Of a DNA stretch of 64,000 nucleotides, positions 36,200 to 47,591 are shown piece after piece. A model generated the notes under the pieces. That model did not search any database. It was not told where the DNA came from and worked only from the letters and a program-made list of their open reading frames with translations. Numbering within the stretch: the stretch's first letter is position 1; each line of letters begins with the position of its first letter. The position numbers and the translations under genes were made by a program. Source of the stretch: Portulaca oleracea (lineage: Eukaryota > Streptophyta > Magnoliopsida > Caryophyllales > Portulacaceae); assembly GCA_029582165.1 (NCBI GenBank), contig CM055891.1:29614832-29678831 (forward strand), read 5' to 3'.

Positions 36200-39100
36200 T
36201 ATCTTAAAGGATAAATGAGGATAGTGGAAAAAAAAAAATCCTGCTATCCGATGTGAAAACTCCCTGTCAGCCGATGGGGATTGATGAGGAACTCAGGGTT
36301 CCACTTGACGATGGAGGATCAACACCTAGATGGAGTTGGCACAGCTTTGTTTAAGTCGAGATAAGTCTTGCCATGCTTGTGTTAGAATCTACAAGATACT
36401 GCTTTAGCTCAGTTGAGTCTGTCATGTTCGATGACAGAATCCTCGAGGAACCCGGGAATCTGGCTTGATGGCATAACGTGCAAGGGACCTGAGAATCAAT
36501 GAAGGACTCGCAAATCGGCGAAGCACCCCGATGGGTTTGGAGAATCACTTTTTAGCTGCTTCAAACTACAACTCTAATTCTCTCCATGATGATCCTGAGT
36601 CAAATTTATGATAAGACATTTGCTTATGTTGACATTTAGTAAAATCGCCGAGGATTTCTGCTTTGGGATCAACAAGGACTTGAAGCTCCCCATTATGCTT
36701 CGCTTGGTGAGTTCACGAAATTCTGCGAGAGCTTTTGTCAACACGGAATGTGTCAAGACTCCGGTCGGACTTAAATAATCGACGAGAGAAGAGGTTTAAG
36801 TCTCTATGGGTTATAAAGTCCGCGAGAGCTCTTAGAAAAATTTCGCACGAATTCTGCCTTAGCCCGCTTGAGCATGACCTGGAAATTGGATAAGATCCTT
36901 TTGGGAAACCACTCAAAAGAAGTTACTTTTGTTCAATTATTTGGGCCGGACTTTATAAAAGCTTCCTACGTATCCACTTATGAGTGGAATAAGGTCGTCA
37001 TAGTTCAAAAGGTGGAGTAAGTATTTAGTTGCTGACGAAATAGGTCAGTGGCTAATAACTTAAGGATAGTTGCTGGTTCTGGTCACCAGTTGCTATATTT
37101 GGCCTTGCCTTTAAGGCATAGAATTTTCTTAGTTTGCCCAGTTTTGTTGAAGCTTCTTGACTCATATGTGAATATACTAGGAGGGATATGCTCGGGGTGA
37201 TAAGCCACCAAAAGTCCGTAAGAACTTCATGAATGAGAAATCTTCCTAGGATGTTGTGCCAACAAAACCCGCATTTCCAAGCCGAAATTGATATATGTGA
37301 ACATGCTTTTGTAAAAGTTGTTCAAGAGCTTGGCTTCTAGTATTAGACCCGATGTTTGAACATGCTTAAAAAAAGTAATCCAATTATACAATCACCTGAG
37401 AAATTCTCTTTAAAATTGTGGACCATGTAAGCTGCCATGAAAATATCCAAATGATCTCATTGCCCAAAAATTCGTGAGGGATTATAGGGACTTGACTTGT
37501 GATGAACATGCTTAAAAAAAGTTGTTCTTATGTAAAATGTTGCTAGAAGAATTGATGATGAACATTTTCTCTTGAAAATCCTGCGAGGGCTTTTCCACAA
37601 ACATCTGTTAGGACTTTCCTTATCTAGCTTATTGTTATTGGATAGTAGAGCTTGACCTTGCTATCCGATGAACATGAAGGAAAGTAACAAGACCAACGTG
37701 TCATTTCCACGAGAAGAGATGAGAACGAAATGCCTACTCTTAGGCACCCTAGATTGACTGCTAAAAGGTGAGCAAAGGGAAAAAATTTTTGTCCCTGGAT
37801 GCAACCTGTAGTGATCAGGAAATTGTATCTTGATAGCCCTCAAAAAAAAGGAAACGGAGGGAAAGAGAAAGCCCCCAGTTTGAAAGGAAGACAAAAGGGA
37901 AAAGAAAGCCCCCAATTCGAAAGGAAGACGTACAGAGGAGAAGAGAAAGCCCCCGGTGTAAGCCATGAAGAAAAGAAGGTGTGAGACTTCACGAGCAAGA
38001 CCTCATATCACATAACAATAAGACCAGTGAGAGAAACAATGATGCATAAGGTCAAAATCATGTCAAAGCAAACTCTATTTCAATACTATGAGCGTAAAAC
38101 CAAGACACAAACCAGTTACACTATGTTGTACCTCTAAACAATCATGTATCACCTTAGCAATTGGTGAGCTAGTGAAGCTAGTAGATCCTCACTTTAGGTA
38201 AAATGGAACACTCCTCTCAATGTGTTTAGAAATATGTAAGGGTTCACTCAAACTCGTTCCGATGCATACAGCTGCCATAAGCTTGGCAAGACTCTCAACC
38301 CTCCATCACTGAGGACAACATGCAAAAATGCTAATCATGAGGACTTTCAAAAGGTTGTAATGTGGTTTAGGCTAGGGTAAGAAGGGAAATTATTTGGGAA
38401 ATGTGGAGCTAAGTAGCCAAGTACCTAAAGAGCAACGACATTTCCACTTCATGCAGCGCAACACCTCCAAAAGAGCGCAAAACATCCCCAACAAATGAAA
38501 CTTAGGATGGAGTACTAAAAATCTAAAATAAAAATAAAACTTCGTCTTTCTTTTTTCTTTTTTTTTCTCTTTTTTTTAACTTTTTGTTTTTTTTTATTAC
38601 GAATTCCTTGTTTTTGAACTTTTTCTTTTTTTTTTTCAATGAATAGCATGAATATGTAAAGAACAGCTCGAACCCTAATAGTTACAAATTACAATCTTTG
38701 AAGAAAAGATATTCAACAATGTACTTCTCTTGTAGCAACAAACCGACTACTCACTCTCAATAATCGACCACGAAACAGCCCCAAACAACTGAACTGTTGC
38801 TCATTCTATCTTGGCTAAAGGTAGAAAATTATGTAAAGGCCAAGGGTGCACACTTATAGGGTAAACAACAAGACAGGGAAAAGGGTTAGCAAGGGCTTGC
38901 AAAAAGAGGTCAAAATGTCAGGTGGCTATTTGGCTATGTAGCTAACAAAATGATGCCTCAATCATATTAACACGATGCATATGCCAAATGTGATTTTAAG
39001 GAATGTCAAGCCAAGTTCCAGAGATGCACACATGGAAGAGTTACACACAAAAAGAAAATTGAGACTATATATATAATGAATAGTCTATGAAGGCTTAAAA

Positions 39101-39430
39101 TCTCACGGGTTATTCTACTAACTCTTCAACTAGCTCAAAAAAGATAAACAATTACTAAGATTCAACAATCATGCAAGAAGTACTCAAGAGAAAATGGCTT
39201 GCACAAGGCAATACAACTCAAAGCATTTCGACTGAATAATTGCTTCGACCTAGACATCTTGTTCAGTGTAATGTCCCCAAACTCTGTGGTACTTGTAGAA
39301 TTCACCAGCTTCCAAAGCTCAAAGTATTTTCTATTGGCTCATCCTTTTCTTGGAAGTTGTTCTAGTGCTTCAGCACATGGAGCGTTCTAAGGTATTCTCC
39401 TCGTTTCCCTTGCAAGGCTGGAAGTTTGCT
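36200..39430 (-). other. Non-coding interior of the gag-only element
   Basis: No pol motif seen on either strand. Contains a purine-rich direct repeat (gaaagcccccagtttgaaag and variants, three times at about 37865-37955) and a T-rich low-complexity run at 38545-38635. Confidence 0.6.
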
Positions 39431-39432
39431 TA

Positions 39433-40462
39433 TTAGTATAAGTGTTCTTCCAGCCCCCAATTAGCCAGTTCACTTTCGATTTTGATTCCAGCCAATCTTA
39501 GTGATGCAAAGTCCTTAATAGGTTGGAACCTTAGGTGGGTGTTGTACGAGGGTTGTAAGCCTTGCACAAGCATATCTACTTGATGTTCCTCAGAAGGTTG
39601 ATCTACCATTTGAGCTGCTTTCGCCCTCCATCGAGCGAAGTAGTCAGAGAATGTCTCTTCCTCTCCTTGCTTCATGAGCTCCATGTCCCTTAAAGTGACG
39701 GGCATGTCAACATTGTAGGAGTACTGATGAAGGAACTCCCTGCAAAGTGAGCTCCATTGAGAGGACTTGGTAGGACTAAGTGTGTTATACCACTTCATAA
39801 CATCCGGGCCAAAAGTCCAAGGGAAAATAATGTGGTAGATATCCTCCTCTACCCCCTTGAGTGTCATAGCCCCCATAAAATTCCTCACATGTTGATGTGG
39901 GTTCTCAGTACCGTGGAACTTGATGTCAGGTAGGTTGAATTTAGGGGGAAGTCTATTCCTTGGGACGGGCGTGAAACGAACGTCGTCCATAAGCTGATTG
40001 TTAAAAAGAGTAGATTCCTTCAACATTTGCTCAATCCGGTCAAGTCTCGAGTTTGAAACCCCGTGGACCGACTCATCTTTTTCCTTCCCTGATTGTAGTT
40101 CATTCTCACCCGTAGTGCGATTTTTCTCATTTGAATTCTTCGCCTCCTCCATGGCATGAATAATGACAAAGATCAATTCTCTGATTCTGTGCCTCTAGCT
40201 GTGCATTCATAGTCACTTGCATATTTAGAATTATGTTGGTGAGCTGCTCCAACTCAGAATTTGGAGAAGGTGGAGGAGGTGCTTGCTCCTCTCCTTGGTC
40301 ATTATGTAGGTGCTCTTTATGGTTGTCACCATTTGGGTCTGCCATTGTTTCAGATGGGTCTATCACAGAAGATTCGATACCCTCGTCAGTTAGTTGCCTT
40401 TCAGTTGCCCCCGACAATGCGCGATCTTCGTTGCTGTCGTAATAAATGTCAAAAGTCTTCAA
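39433..40462 (-). pseudogene. Retrotransposon gag of the gag-only element, one frameshift
   Basis: Structural protein that packages element RNA. Minus strand 40462-39433, two frames joined by a shift near 40178. The upstream frame has MADPNGDNHKEHL and a proline run. The downstream frame has LPPKFNLPDIKFHGTENPHQ, then WYNTLSPTKSSQWSSLCREF and LMKQGEEETFSDYFARWR, which are the core of the plant retrotransposon gag domain. It ends ANWGLEEHLY with no CCHC zinc knuckle and no protease after it. Apart from the shift, about 340 codons stay open, unlike the Copia around it. Confidence 0.85.
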
Positions 40463-41760
40463 CCGACCAGTTTCGTCCCTTTGGTAAACCCGGAACCAAC
40501 CTATTCTGTCCGGAAATGTAGAGGGATTTGAAGACTCAGCTCAATGTCGACTCCTAAGACTCTATGCATGAAATGACCCCTAAAAAGACTTATGCAAAAT
40601 GCAGACCCTAAACCCAAAAACGAGATATTTAGACCTTATCGGGCCGAATCCAAAATAAGCTCAGGCCTCTCATAAGGGCTGAACATCCTTTTTTTAGCTG
40701 ACCATGACCACCAAACAGACCATTTGAACCACACAGGGCCGGGCTCCACTACAAATCCGCGTGGATCCATGTGGCGAGCCGGCTGTGTAACTCGGATGGA
40801 CCGCCATCACCAAAACACATGTATGCCGACTCAACACCATCGAACACGAACTTGGATTCGAGCAGACTGAGCTCCCGGAAATCCGCGGATTTCACGGCTC
40901 AGGCCCACTTCCGAGCCCAAATTCACGTTCTAACACCTAAACCGAGAAGAGGAGAGAAAATGATTTGGACCATACAAAGTCCGGCCCGATCCAAAATCCG
41001 CGAGGATCCCGTGGGCTCGGTCTTTGCATGGGCCAAATCACAATCTGCAACCCAAATGCAAAAACCTGACACGCCTCGGGTTAAGCCCCGTAGGGTCTGA
41101 GCGCCAAGATCCACGCGGATTTCCTGGGCTCAAGTCCCCTATTGGGCCTAAACCAAAGCCGACAACCTAAACAGAGAACCAGACCACTGATTTGGGCCAT
41201 ACAAAACTGATCCAGTGGACGAGATCCGCGAGGATCCGCGTGGTTCCCGCTTTGTATGGACCAAATCAGTTATCTCGGTCCAGCATGCAAAATGCCCGTC
41301 TTTTATGTTTGTTTTTTTTTCCTAAGCATTAAGGCATGGTCTCGGGTTCGAAGGCTATAAAGAGCACATAGCACACACATGAATTTCAACCTAACCAAAG
41401 GTCTATGTTTGAGGCTGTATGGTGCGGTTACCTAACCTCTAACCCGTGTCCTAAGTGTTTGGTCTCCCATGGGGTGCATGGTAAGATTAGTACACTTAGG
41501 TTGCTCCCTTTTTGTCATATGGACTAAGGAGTGGTGCACGAGTGGAAAAACAACCACCGGCTCGGTAAAGGTCTAAGTGGACCCACCGAGTTGAATGGTT
41601 TTGTTTTCCCAAAAATGGCAAAAATAGGGATAGAACCTAGACGGTACCTTTTGTGCCCAACAAAGGGGAAGGCCCGAAAAATGCAAATATGCCTAGAGTA
41701 AAAAAAGGTGACAACTTTTTTTTAAAAAACCCGACTTTTCAAGTCTTACCCACTAATAAG
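40463..41760 (-). other. 5' leader of the gag-only element
   Basis: Lies between primer site and gag. It carries further ATCCGCG(T/A)GGAT motifs near 40755, 40880, 40995, 41110 and 41225. Reading frames here follow the repeats and are not supported. Confidence 0.6.
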
Positions 41761-41779
41761 TCCCCAGTGGAGTCGCCAC
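41761..41779 (-). other. Primer binding site, Tat/Ogre type
   Basis: The minus strand reads GTGGCGACTCCACTGGGGA directly after the LTR end CCCTACA. This form is typical of Ogre/Tat elements (tRNA-Arg in pea Ogre, by established knowledge). Confidence 0.8.
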
Positions 41780-43490
41780 TGTAGGGCCCGCGGCCCGGAG
41801 GGCACGGTCCCCCGCGGAGTGTCGAAACGACGTAGGGTTGCTTATTGGTCCTAGGGTACAAGTTTTAATTTTTTGTAAGAAAAAATATCTATTCGGGAAT
41901 GGGCCTGAACTCTACGTCAACCCAGATCCGCGCGGATCTTTGGAGTTAACCGAAGCCCGGACACATCCCGAATGGGATACTGGTCATAGTAGCAAAAAGT
42001 GGATTGGACTGGCTGACGGGCCCAGAAATCCGCGATTTCCGCCGTCCGCACATCCATTCATTGCTTTGCTGCGATGACCACCTCGACCAAATGATCACCG
42101 GATCGAAGTTCACGGACGTAAATCCGCATGGATCTCTGGACGGTGTCTCGGGCCGGTTTTCATTTGGGTTGAGTTTACCGGAGTCGCCAGTTAATTTTAT
42201 AAAAAATTAACAAAAATAAATAAACTCCACGGTCTCCGAACCAAGATCAGGATCGGGGGTAAAGGTGTCGATGTAGGGGGGTGCCCTTGCATCGCCCGCC
42301 ATGGCGGCCTTTACTAAGTCGGGAATAATTTTAAATAAAAAAGAGAGTTGTCACACTTTTAAAATTAAAACGTTCAAATAAGAAAGTCAACAAAAATGCA
42401 AGCATCTATCCGAAAGACGAAACGAGAAAACTGAAAAAAATACAACGGGCGGGGTGTAATACCTACATGATTACATTTTATTGTAAAAAAATGGAAAATA
42501 AAAAAAGTAAAAATATATACCGAATCCGCGAGGATCCGCCTGGCGTTTGGCTGGAAAATCTGGAGTCGATCGGAACAGTGCAGTCAACGGTGATGAAAAC
42601 CCAGAAATCTGCGTGGTTCTCCACCCAGTTTTGTTTTAGCTCTCTGCTTTCTCTAGACTCAAACCCCAAAAAAAAAACCCCCTCCTGCAAAATCCGCGTG
42701 GATTCCCTTTTATAGGCGATGACTTGCGACGGTTTAAACGGAGGCTGACAAATCCGCACAGCTCCCACGTTGCATGAAATCCGCATGGATTAGCGGTTAC
42801 CTAGACGTGATCTTCGGCAGTTGCTGACTACAAATCGCTGGATCCGCGCGGATCCGACTTGACCCGGAAATTTGGGATCCGCGTGACTCTCCAGGTTGAC
42901 CCAGACCCAAATCCGCGAGGACCTCCGGGCTGACCCAGATCCAGATCCGCGTGGATTTATTGTCGATCCGATGAAAATTTGGCCCAAATCCGCGTGGACT
43001 TGAGCCAGGCCGATCTGATGAAAATTTGGCCCAAATCCACGTGGACTTGAGCCAGGCCGATCTGATGAAAATTTGGCCCAAATCCGCGTGGCTCCGATTG
43101 AATTTTGGGCTGAACTTTGGCCGGGATCCGCGAGACTCCAGGCTGAATTTTGGCCCGGATCCGCGTGACTCCAGGCTGGACTTTGGTCCGAATCCGCGAG
43201 GATTTTCTGGGCCCGAATCTGTGAAATCTGCGTGGTACTGGGCAAATCCGCGAGGATTTGTGCTAGGCCGGCCTGGAAAATCCGCGTGGATCTTCTTGGG
43301 TTGATGCAGAATTCCGCCAGATTTGTCTTGGATTTGTCTTTGGGAGCTGGAAAATCCGCGTGGTTTTTCCTGGGTTAGTCCACAAGAATTTTCCTGGGTC
43401 TGTCCGAGCAAATCCGCCAGGATTTTAACTGGACTGTCTTGACAGATGCCAGGTATCTTCCTGGTCTAGAACATTATTTTGGTGTCTACA
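41780..43490 (-). repeat. 5' LTR of the gag-only element (1711 bp)
   Basis: On the minus strand it starts TGTAGACACCAAAATAATG and ends GGGCCCTACA. Dozens of AAATCCGCG(T/A)GGA-type motifs fill it, and repeat units such as caggccgatctgatgaaaat are duplicated near 42970-43080. Confidence 0.9.
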
Positions 43491-43816
43491 AAAGGGGTCT
43501 CTGGGAGAGATTATTCCACACCAACTGCCTAAGACACTTAGAGAGATACCAGGGTGATTTCCTTAGTTCCTCTTTCTTTTAGTTTGCAGTTCTAGTTTCA
43601 GGAAACATTCTCTGTTCCCGGAGTGTTGCGTGGACTTTTCAGTAGAGGGTTTCAGCGTTGGAATCTGGAAGGTTAACGTCTTCTTCAGCAGGAATTAGCG
43701 ATCAGGTATAATTGCTAAAGCCTCTGCAGTTGTGTTGATTAATTGTTTATAACTGTTATAATATTCCGCCAATTAATTTGTATCTGTTTAGGAAATAGAT
43801 AACCTAAAACCTAACA
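43491..43816 (+). repeat. 3' LTR of outer Copia, right fragment
   Basis: Resumes at aaaggggtctctggg, equivalent to 17464 of the 5' LTR, so 226 bp (17238-17463) are missing, including the palindromes and most of the TATA box. Another block of about 90 bp, equivalent to about 17590-17670, is also lost. Ends CCTAACA followed by the TSD. Confidence 0.9.
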
Positions 43817-44166
43817 CATACCACACTTGACACAATTTTACTATACTATCCACAAACTACCGCATCTTCTACTTTACCACAACCATTATAGTTTTCTATC
43901 TCCTCATTTTTCTCTCTACTTTTCACTTGTCTCTCTCATCACCTATAACAACTATTCATACCACAAATTTTACTACAACCTACCAATCCATATATATATA
44001 TATCGCAACATACCACCCTCTCCACAATTTACCATACCATACTATTTCTGCATTTCACCCACCACAGAAAAGAACAAACACCTTCACCATGCTTATACAT
44101 ATTTTTCCCAAAAACTTATTTGTTGCATACTCAATTTTTTTTATTGGGTATACAATGTATTCAATC

Positions 44167-44351
44167 AGGGTCTATCAAATTTATTGGTTACTTATATTTA
44201 CCAAAATTTACCAATTTTACTTAAATTTAACAAAATTTATTAAAATCTATCAAAGTTAAAAACAAAAATAAATAACTTTAATATACTAGCGTAAATTTAT
44301 TAAAAATTATCAAAATTTAATTTTTACCCGTCAATTTAAGACACTCCTGAG
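44167..44351. repeat. Dispersed MITE, family 'ttaccaaaa', copy 3
   Basis: Starts agggtctatcaaatttattg, has the central atatactagcgtaaattt block, and ends near gtcaatttaagacactcct. Confidence 0.65.
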
Positions 44352-44900
44352 CGTAGATAGAGTTGGTCAGGTACTTTAAAGAGTAGACCTTACTAAAGAA
44401 GTGTACGGAGCAGATGGGAAGGGGGACCTAACTTATCTCTAACCCAAACTAAGCGTGTCTTGGTTCATTTCATTTCCCCATCTATCACTAATCGCCGTCT
44501 TCATTCATATCCCATCCTCTTTCTACCTTCCTTCCATTCTCTGTCCACGTGATCTTATCTTTGTCCACGTGATTTACCCATCGTTTTCTTCTTGGCCTTC
44601 AATTGAACGGTCGATCTAAATTCAATACACCTGTTTTTGTTCTTTCTTATGCATCATTTCATGTTAATGTTCATGTATTTGTTCTTTTTTTGTATTTTTA
44701 CATCAAAACTTCGAAGAGCTCAATACCAATGCAGATAGAATTACGTAGTATGATGATTTTTGTTACGATGCTGTGTTTGATAGTTTTTCGGGAAAGAGTT
44801 TTTCACGAAATTTTTTTCGAAATTGACTTTCCCTAACACCACTAGGAAATAATTTATTGAAGGAAAATAGTGGGTCCGACATTAAAATTTTTCACATTTA

Positions 44901-45205
44901 GGCCCTATTCTTTTGTGTGATTGATAGGATGCGGAAATGGTACTGCGGTGGGATGAGATTGTGAAAAGTACGATAAGGTGTGGAATGATATGATAAAATT
45001 TGTGGAAATCAGTGCATGTGGTTGATGTGGTAGGTAAGGAGACAGAATATGAAAAGTAGATGAGAAAAATAAGAAGAGAGCAAAATGAAGAGATATATTA
45101 GTAATGATCGTGCGAGAATATGGTATGGTATGGTACGTAAAGTGTAGAAAAATTATTAAGTAATATAGTGATTTATAGTACCACACTGGACAAAAGAACA
45201 TGATC
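44901..45205. mobile_element. Harbinger-like MITE, intact family copy (305 bp)
   Basis: Ends GGCCCTATTCTTTTGTGTG and CAAAAGAACATGATC, flanked by TTA on both sides (44898-44900, 45206-45208). It is the reference copy for the two interrupted MITEs of the nest. Confidence 0.85.
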
Positions 45206-45853
45206 TTAAACCCAACATAGGAAAATTTGTCAAACTTAAAAAGTTGACTAACTTTCCTGAAAAAGCTTCCCGCTCTCTAGTGTTATTAGTAGTATAGCTA
45301 GCTAACTTACAAAATTAATGGAATTTTGTAATTGTTTTTGGACTCTTGCAATACCAAACTAATTATTTTTCCCTATCAACAAATATGTCTACTAGTCGAA
45401 TTTGAGCCTACAATATAATTCTTCAGAACTAGGCAAACTAAAAAAGGAAAACAAGTTTTCTGGGTCCTATGAAAAATTGAAAATCTTAGCTAGTTTTCTG
45501 AGTGTGGTATGAAAACGTGTTTGAATACATGGGGAAAAAAAATGCTCTTAAAATGATTGAGGGGGATTTTAAACTTGCATTAGTTCCTAAAAAATAGGAT
45601 TATTAATCACCATTTTTGTTGCTAGCAAATTCTAGTGGTACTTTGCAACCTCTCAAGGCTATACAAGCTGACAAATGACAATAATATTATTTCTCCAACG
45701 TATTAAATGCAATTAGAAATCTATGTTAATCAATGCCTCTAACCGCAAATATTTTCAAAAATGGTGAACAAGTACTGAATATCATTCATACGTCATGCAT
45801 TTTAGTCAAACATTCGGCAGAATTAGTTGTGAAATTTGTAGTACATTGTACTA

Positions 45854-46097
45854 CCTCCATCCCATATTGTTTATCCATTCAATTATATTTAAAAGTTCAA
45901 TGGTGATGGAAAATGGGGTGAAAAATGTGTAATATATCAGAATTGCCTTTACTTTTCTTATGTGAAGAAAAATAAAAAAGAAACAAAAGAGTATTTATTA
46001 GGGGTATAATAGGAATTATAATCATTAAAATTATAAAATGGACAAACATTTTGGGACAAGGGAGTTAGGTAGATGGACAAACAATTTGGGACGGAGG
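45854..46097. mobile_element. Stowaway-like MITE (244 bp)
   Basis: Ends CCTCCATCCC and GGGACGGAGG with TA on both sides. A second inner inverted end (aaacattttgggacaagggag at 46045-46065) suggests a stepped or composite terminus. Confidence 0.8.
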
Positions 46098-46548
46098 TAA
46101 TAGAATATATATGGATCATGATATGTATTTTGGAATCTTAGTGTAATATACTTTGAGCCTTGAGATTATAGCTTATCGAACTTTAAAATTGTATCATAGT
46201 AAATAAAATTGTGAAATTATTGCACTATTGTGCACCGTTGTTAAATTGGGTGAAATTAAAGTATAACATATTGAATTTCAATAGGTCTAACATTCATGAC
46301 TTGCATTTTAGCACACTATAATATGACAAGTTTCATTGCGACATTCTAAACATTTCAACCATTAAATTGTCATACTCCATGAAATTAATTGCAGGTGATG
46401 GTTCGGTTTTAAACAAATCTATTGGTGATCCTTTTGTCTCTATGGTTGTTCCTAAGGCTTCAATTAGGTCACCTTATAAAGTCCTCTTTTGAGGGGCGAA
46501 GGTTTCTTAAGGTGACAATTTCTGATAGTGACACACTTTTATTGTACC

Positions 46549-46804
46549 ACCTGGAAAAAAAAACGTGTTCGGACATAAATTTTTTGTCTAGATTTTTGCA
46601 TTGACTGAATTAACCAAATATTAAGACATAATATTTCTCTTTTTTTTATTGTCAGAATTTGGTGTTGACCTGAATTTAGCTCTATCCGAATTGTCCGACC
46701 CGGTTTGGCTCAAATCGGGTATGAACATGAATTTCTTGTCCAAATTTTGACATTGACATCTGACCGACCCAAATTTACCTAGACCTAAATTTTTGTCAGT
46801 GCTA
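46549..46804. mobile_element. Decayed hAT MITE related to 13597-13869
   Basis: Shares gtccgacccggtttg, gacatgaatttcttgtcc and the right end tttttgtcagtgcta. The left end is not recognisable. Confidence 0.6.
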
Positions 46805-47063
46805 ATTTTAGACATGATTCATAATGATTAAGAAAGTGTGGTTAAGGCTTTTAGGGATGAATGAGTGAAAAGAAAGAAGAAACTTATTAGGTAGCAGTTT
46901 TTGTTATTTTGGTGATCCTCGTCGCTCTATAATTTGTGTCATTGAACCGTCTAGTTTTCTTTATTGTTTTTTGCAACTTTGTCGAAATACTCCGTGACCT
47001 TTTCTCAAGCATTTAACAATAAAAAAAATTATAATTCTTTATGCAAAATGATAAACATCTTGA

Positions 47064-47088
47064 CGTAAGATGGTTAGTAACCATCTTA
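47064..47088. repeat. Perfect short hairpin
   Basis: GTAAGATGGTT and AACCATCTTAC, separated by AGT. Function unknown; perhaps the end of a small element. Confidence 0.6.
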
Positions 47089-47371
47089 CATTTCAGCTAA
47101 ATCACTTATAAAGTTAAATGTAAGTATATTTAAATCATTAAAGGTATGTTTCATTACTTGAGGGTTACTACAACTTATAAACAATTTAAAAATAATTATT
47201 TATTAATATTTATCTTATAAATATAAATCTATGCATAAATGTGCATTTTCTACTATGATTGATAAAATTAGCCTATTATCATTTTTCGACAATTCAAGAT
47301 AGTTATCATGGTCGTCCTTTTTTTATTTTGGAAGCCCTTTTTAACATTCTTTTTTTAAAAAAATCGTAGTA

Positions 47372-47591
47372 AGGGCCTGTCAAATTGATAGGTAAGTTCA
47401 TTTTACCAAAATTTACCAATTTTTACTTAAATTTATCAAAATTTACCAAAGTTTAAAAAGTAAAAAAAAATTAATTTTGATATATCAGCGTAAATTTGTC
47501 AAAAATTATCAATAATTATCAAAATTTACCAAAAATTATCAAAATTTAACTTTTATTCGACTATTTTTTACTAATAAATTTTACACACCCT
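47372..47591. repeat. Dispersed MITE, family 'ttaccaaaa', copy 4 (220 bp)
   Basis: The most complete copy. Left end agggcctgtcaaattgat, right end aataaattttacacaccct. About 220 bp, with no insertion. Confidence 0.7.

Larger units (their letters stand above)
25019..43490 (-). mobile_element. Gag-only Tat/Ogre-like LTR element (TR-GAG type), minus strand
   Basis: In its own direction it runs from 43490 to 25019: 5' LTR 43490-41780, primer site, leader, gag (40462-39433), about 3.7 kb without recognisable coding, a tandem array, purine tract, and a 3' LTR split by the Ty3/Gypsy element 25184-34280. No protease, RT, RNase H or integrase motif is visible, so it must have depended on a helper. Primer site and gag place it near the Tat/Ogre lineage of Ty3/Gypsy; elements with LTRs plus gag only have been called TR-GAG. 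The terminus at 25019 lacks about 20 bp. Confidence 0.82.
17031..43816 (+). mobile_element. Copia LTR retrotransposon (outer shell of the nest), decayed
   Basis: 5' LTR 17031-17854, interior 17855-24803, 3' LTR 24804-25018 plus 43491-43816, with TSD CATAC at 17026-17030 and 43817-43821. The primer site TGGTATCAGAGCC is at 17856-17868; the purine tract acaagtgggaga is at 24791-24802. The 3' LTR is cut by the gag-only element 25019-43490. Own length without the inserts is about 8.3 kb. No frame is open. Confidence 0.93.
17004..44080. mobile_element. Second Harbinger-like MITE, split by the nested retrotransposons
   Basis: Left piece 17004-17030 (tgttcttttccatggta), right piece 43817-44080 ending ccaccacagaaaagaacaaa. 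The right piece follows the reverse complement of the family copy at 44901-45205. The 26.8-kb block between carries the duplication CATAC on both sides, so the MITE was the target. Confidence 0.7.

Noticed and set aside
17031..43816. Treating the whole block as one giant retroelement
   Set aside because: Internal LTR pairs, their own TSD (GGACA) and a change of strand show three separate elements.
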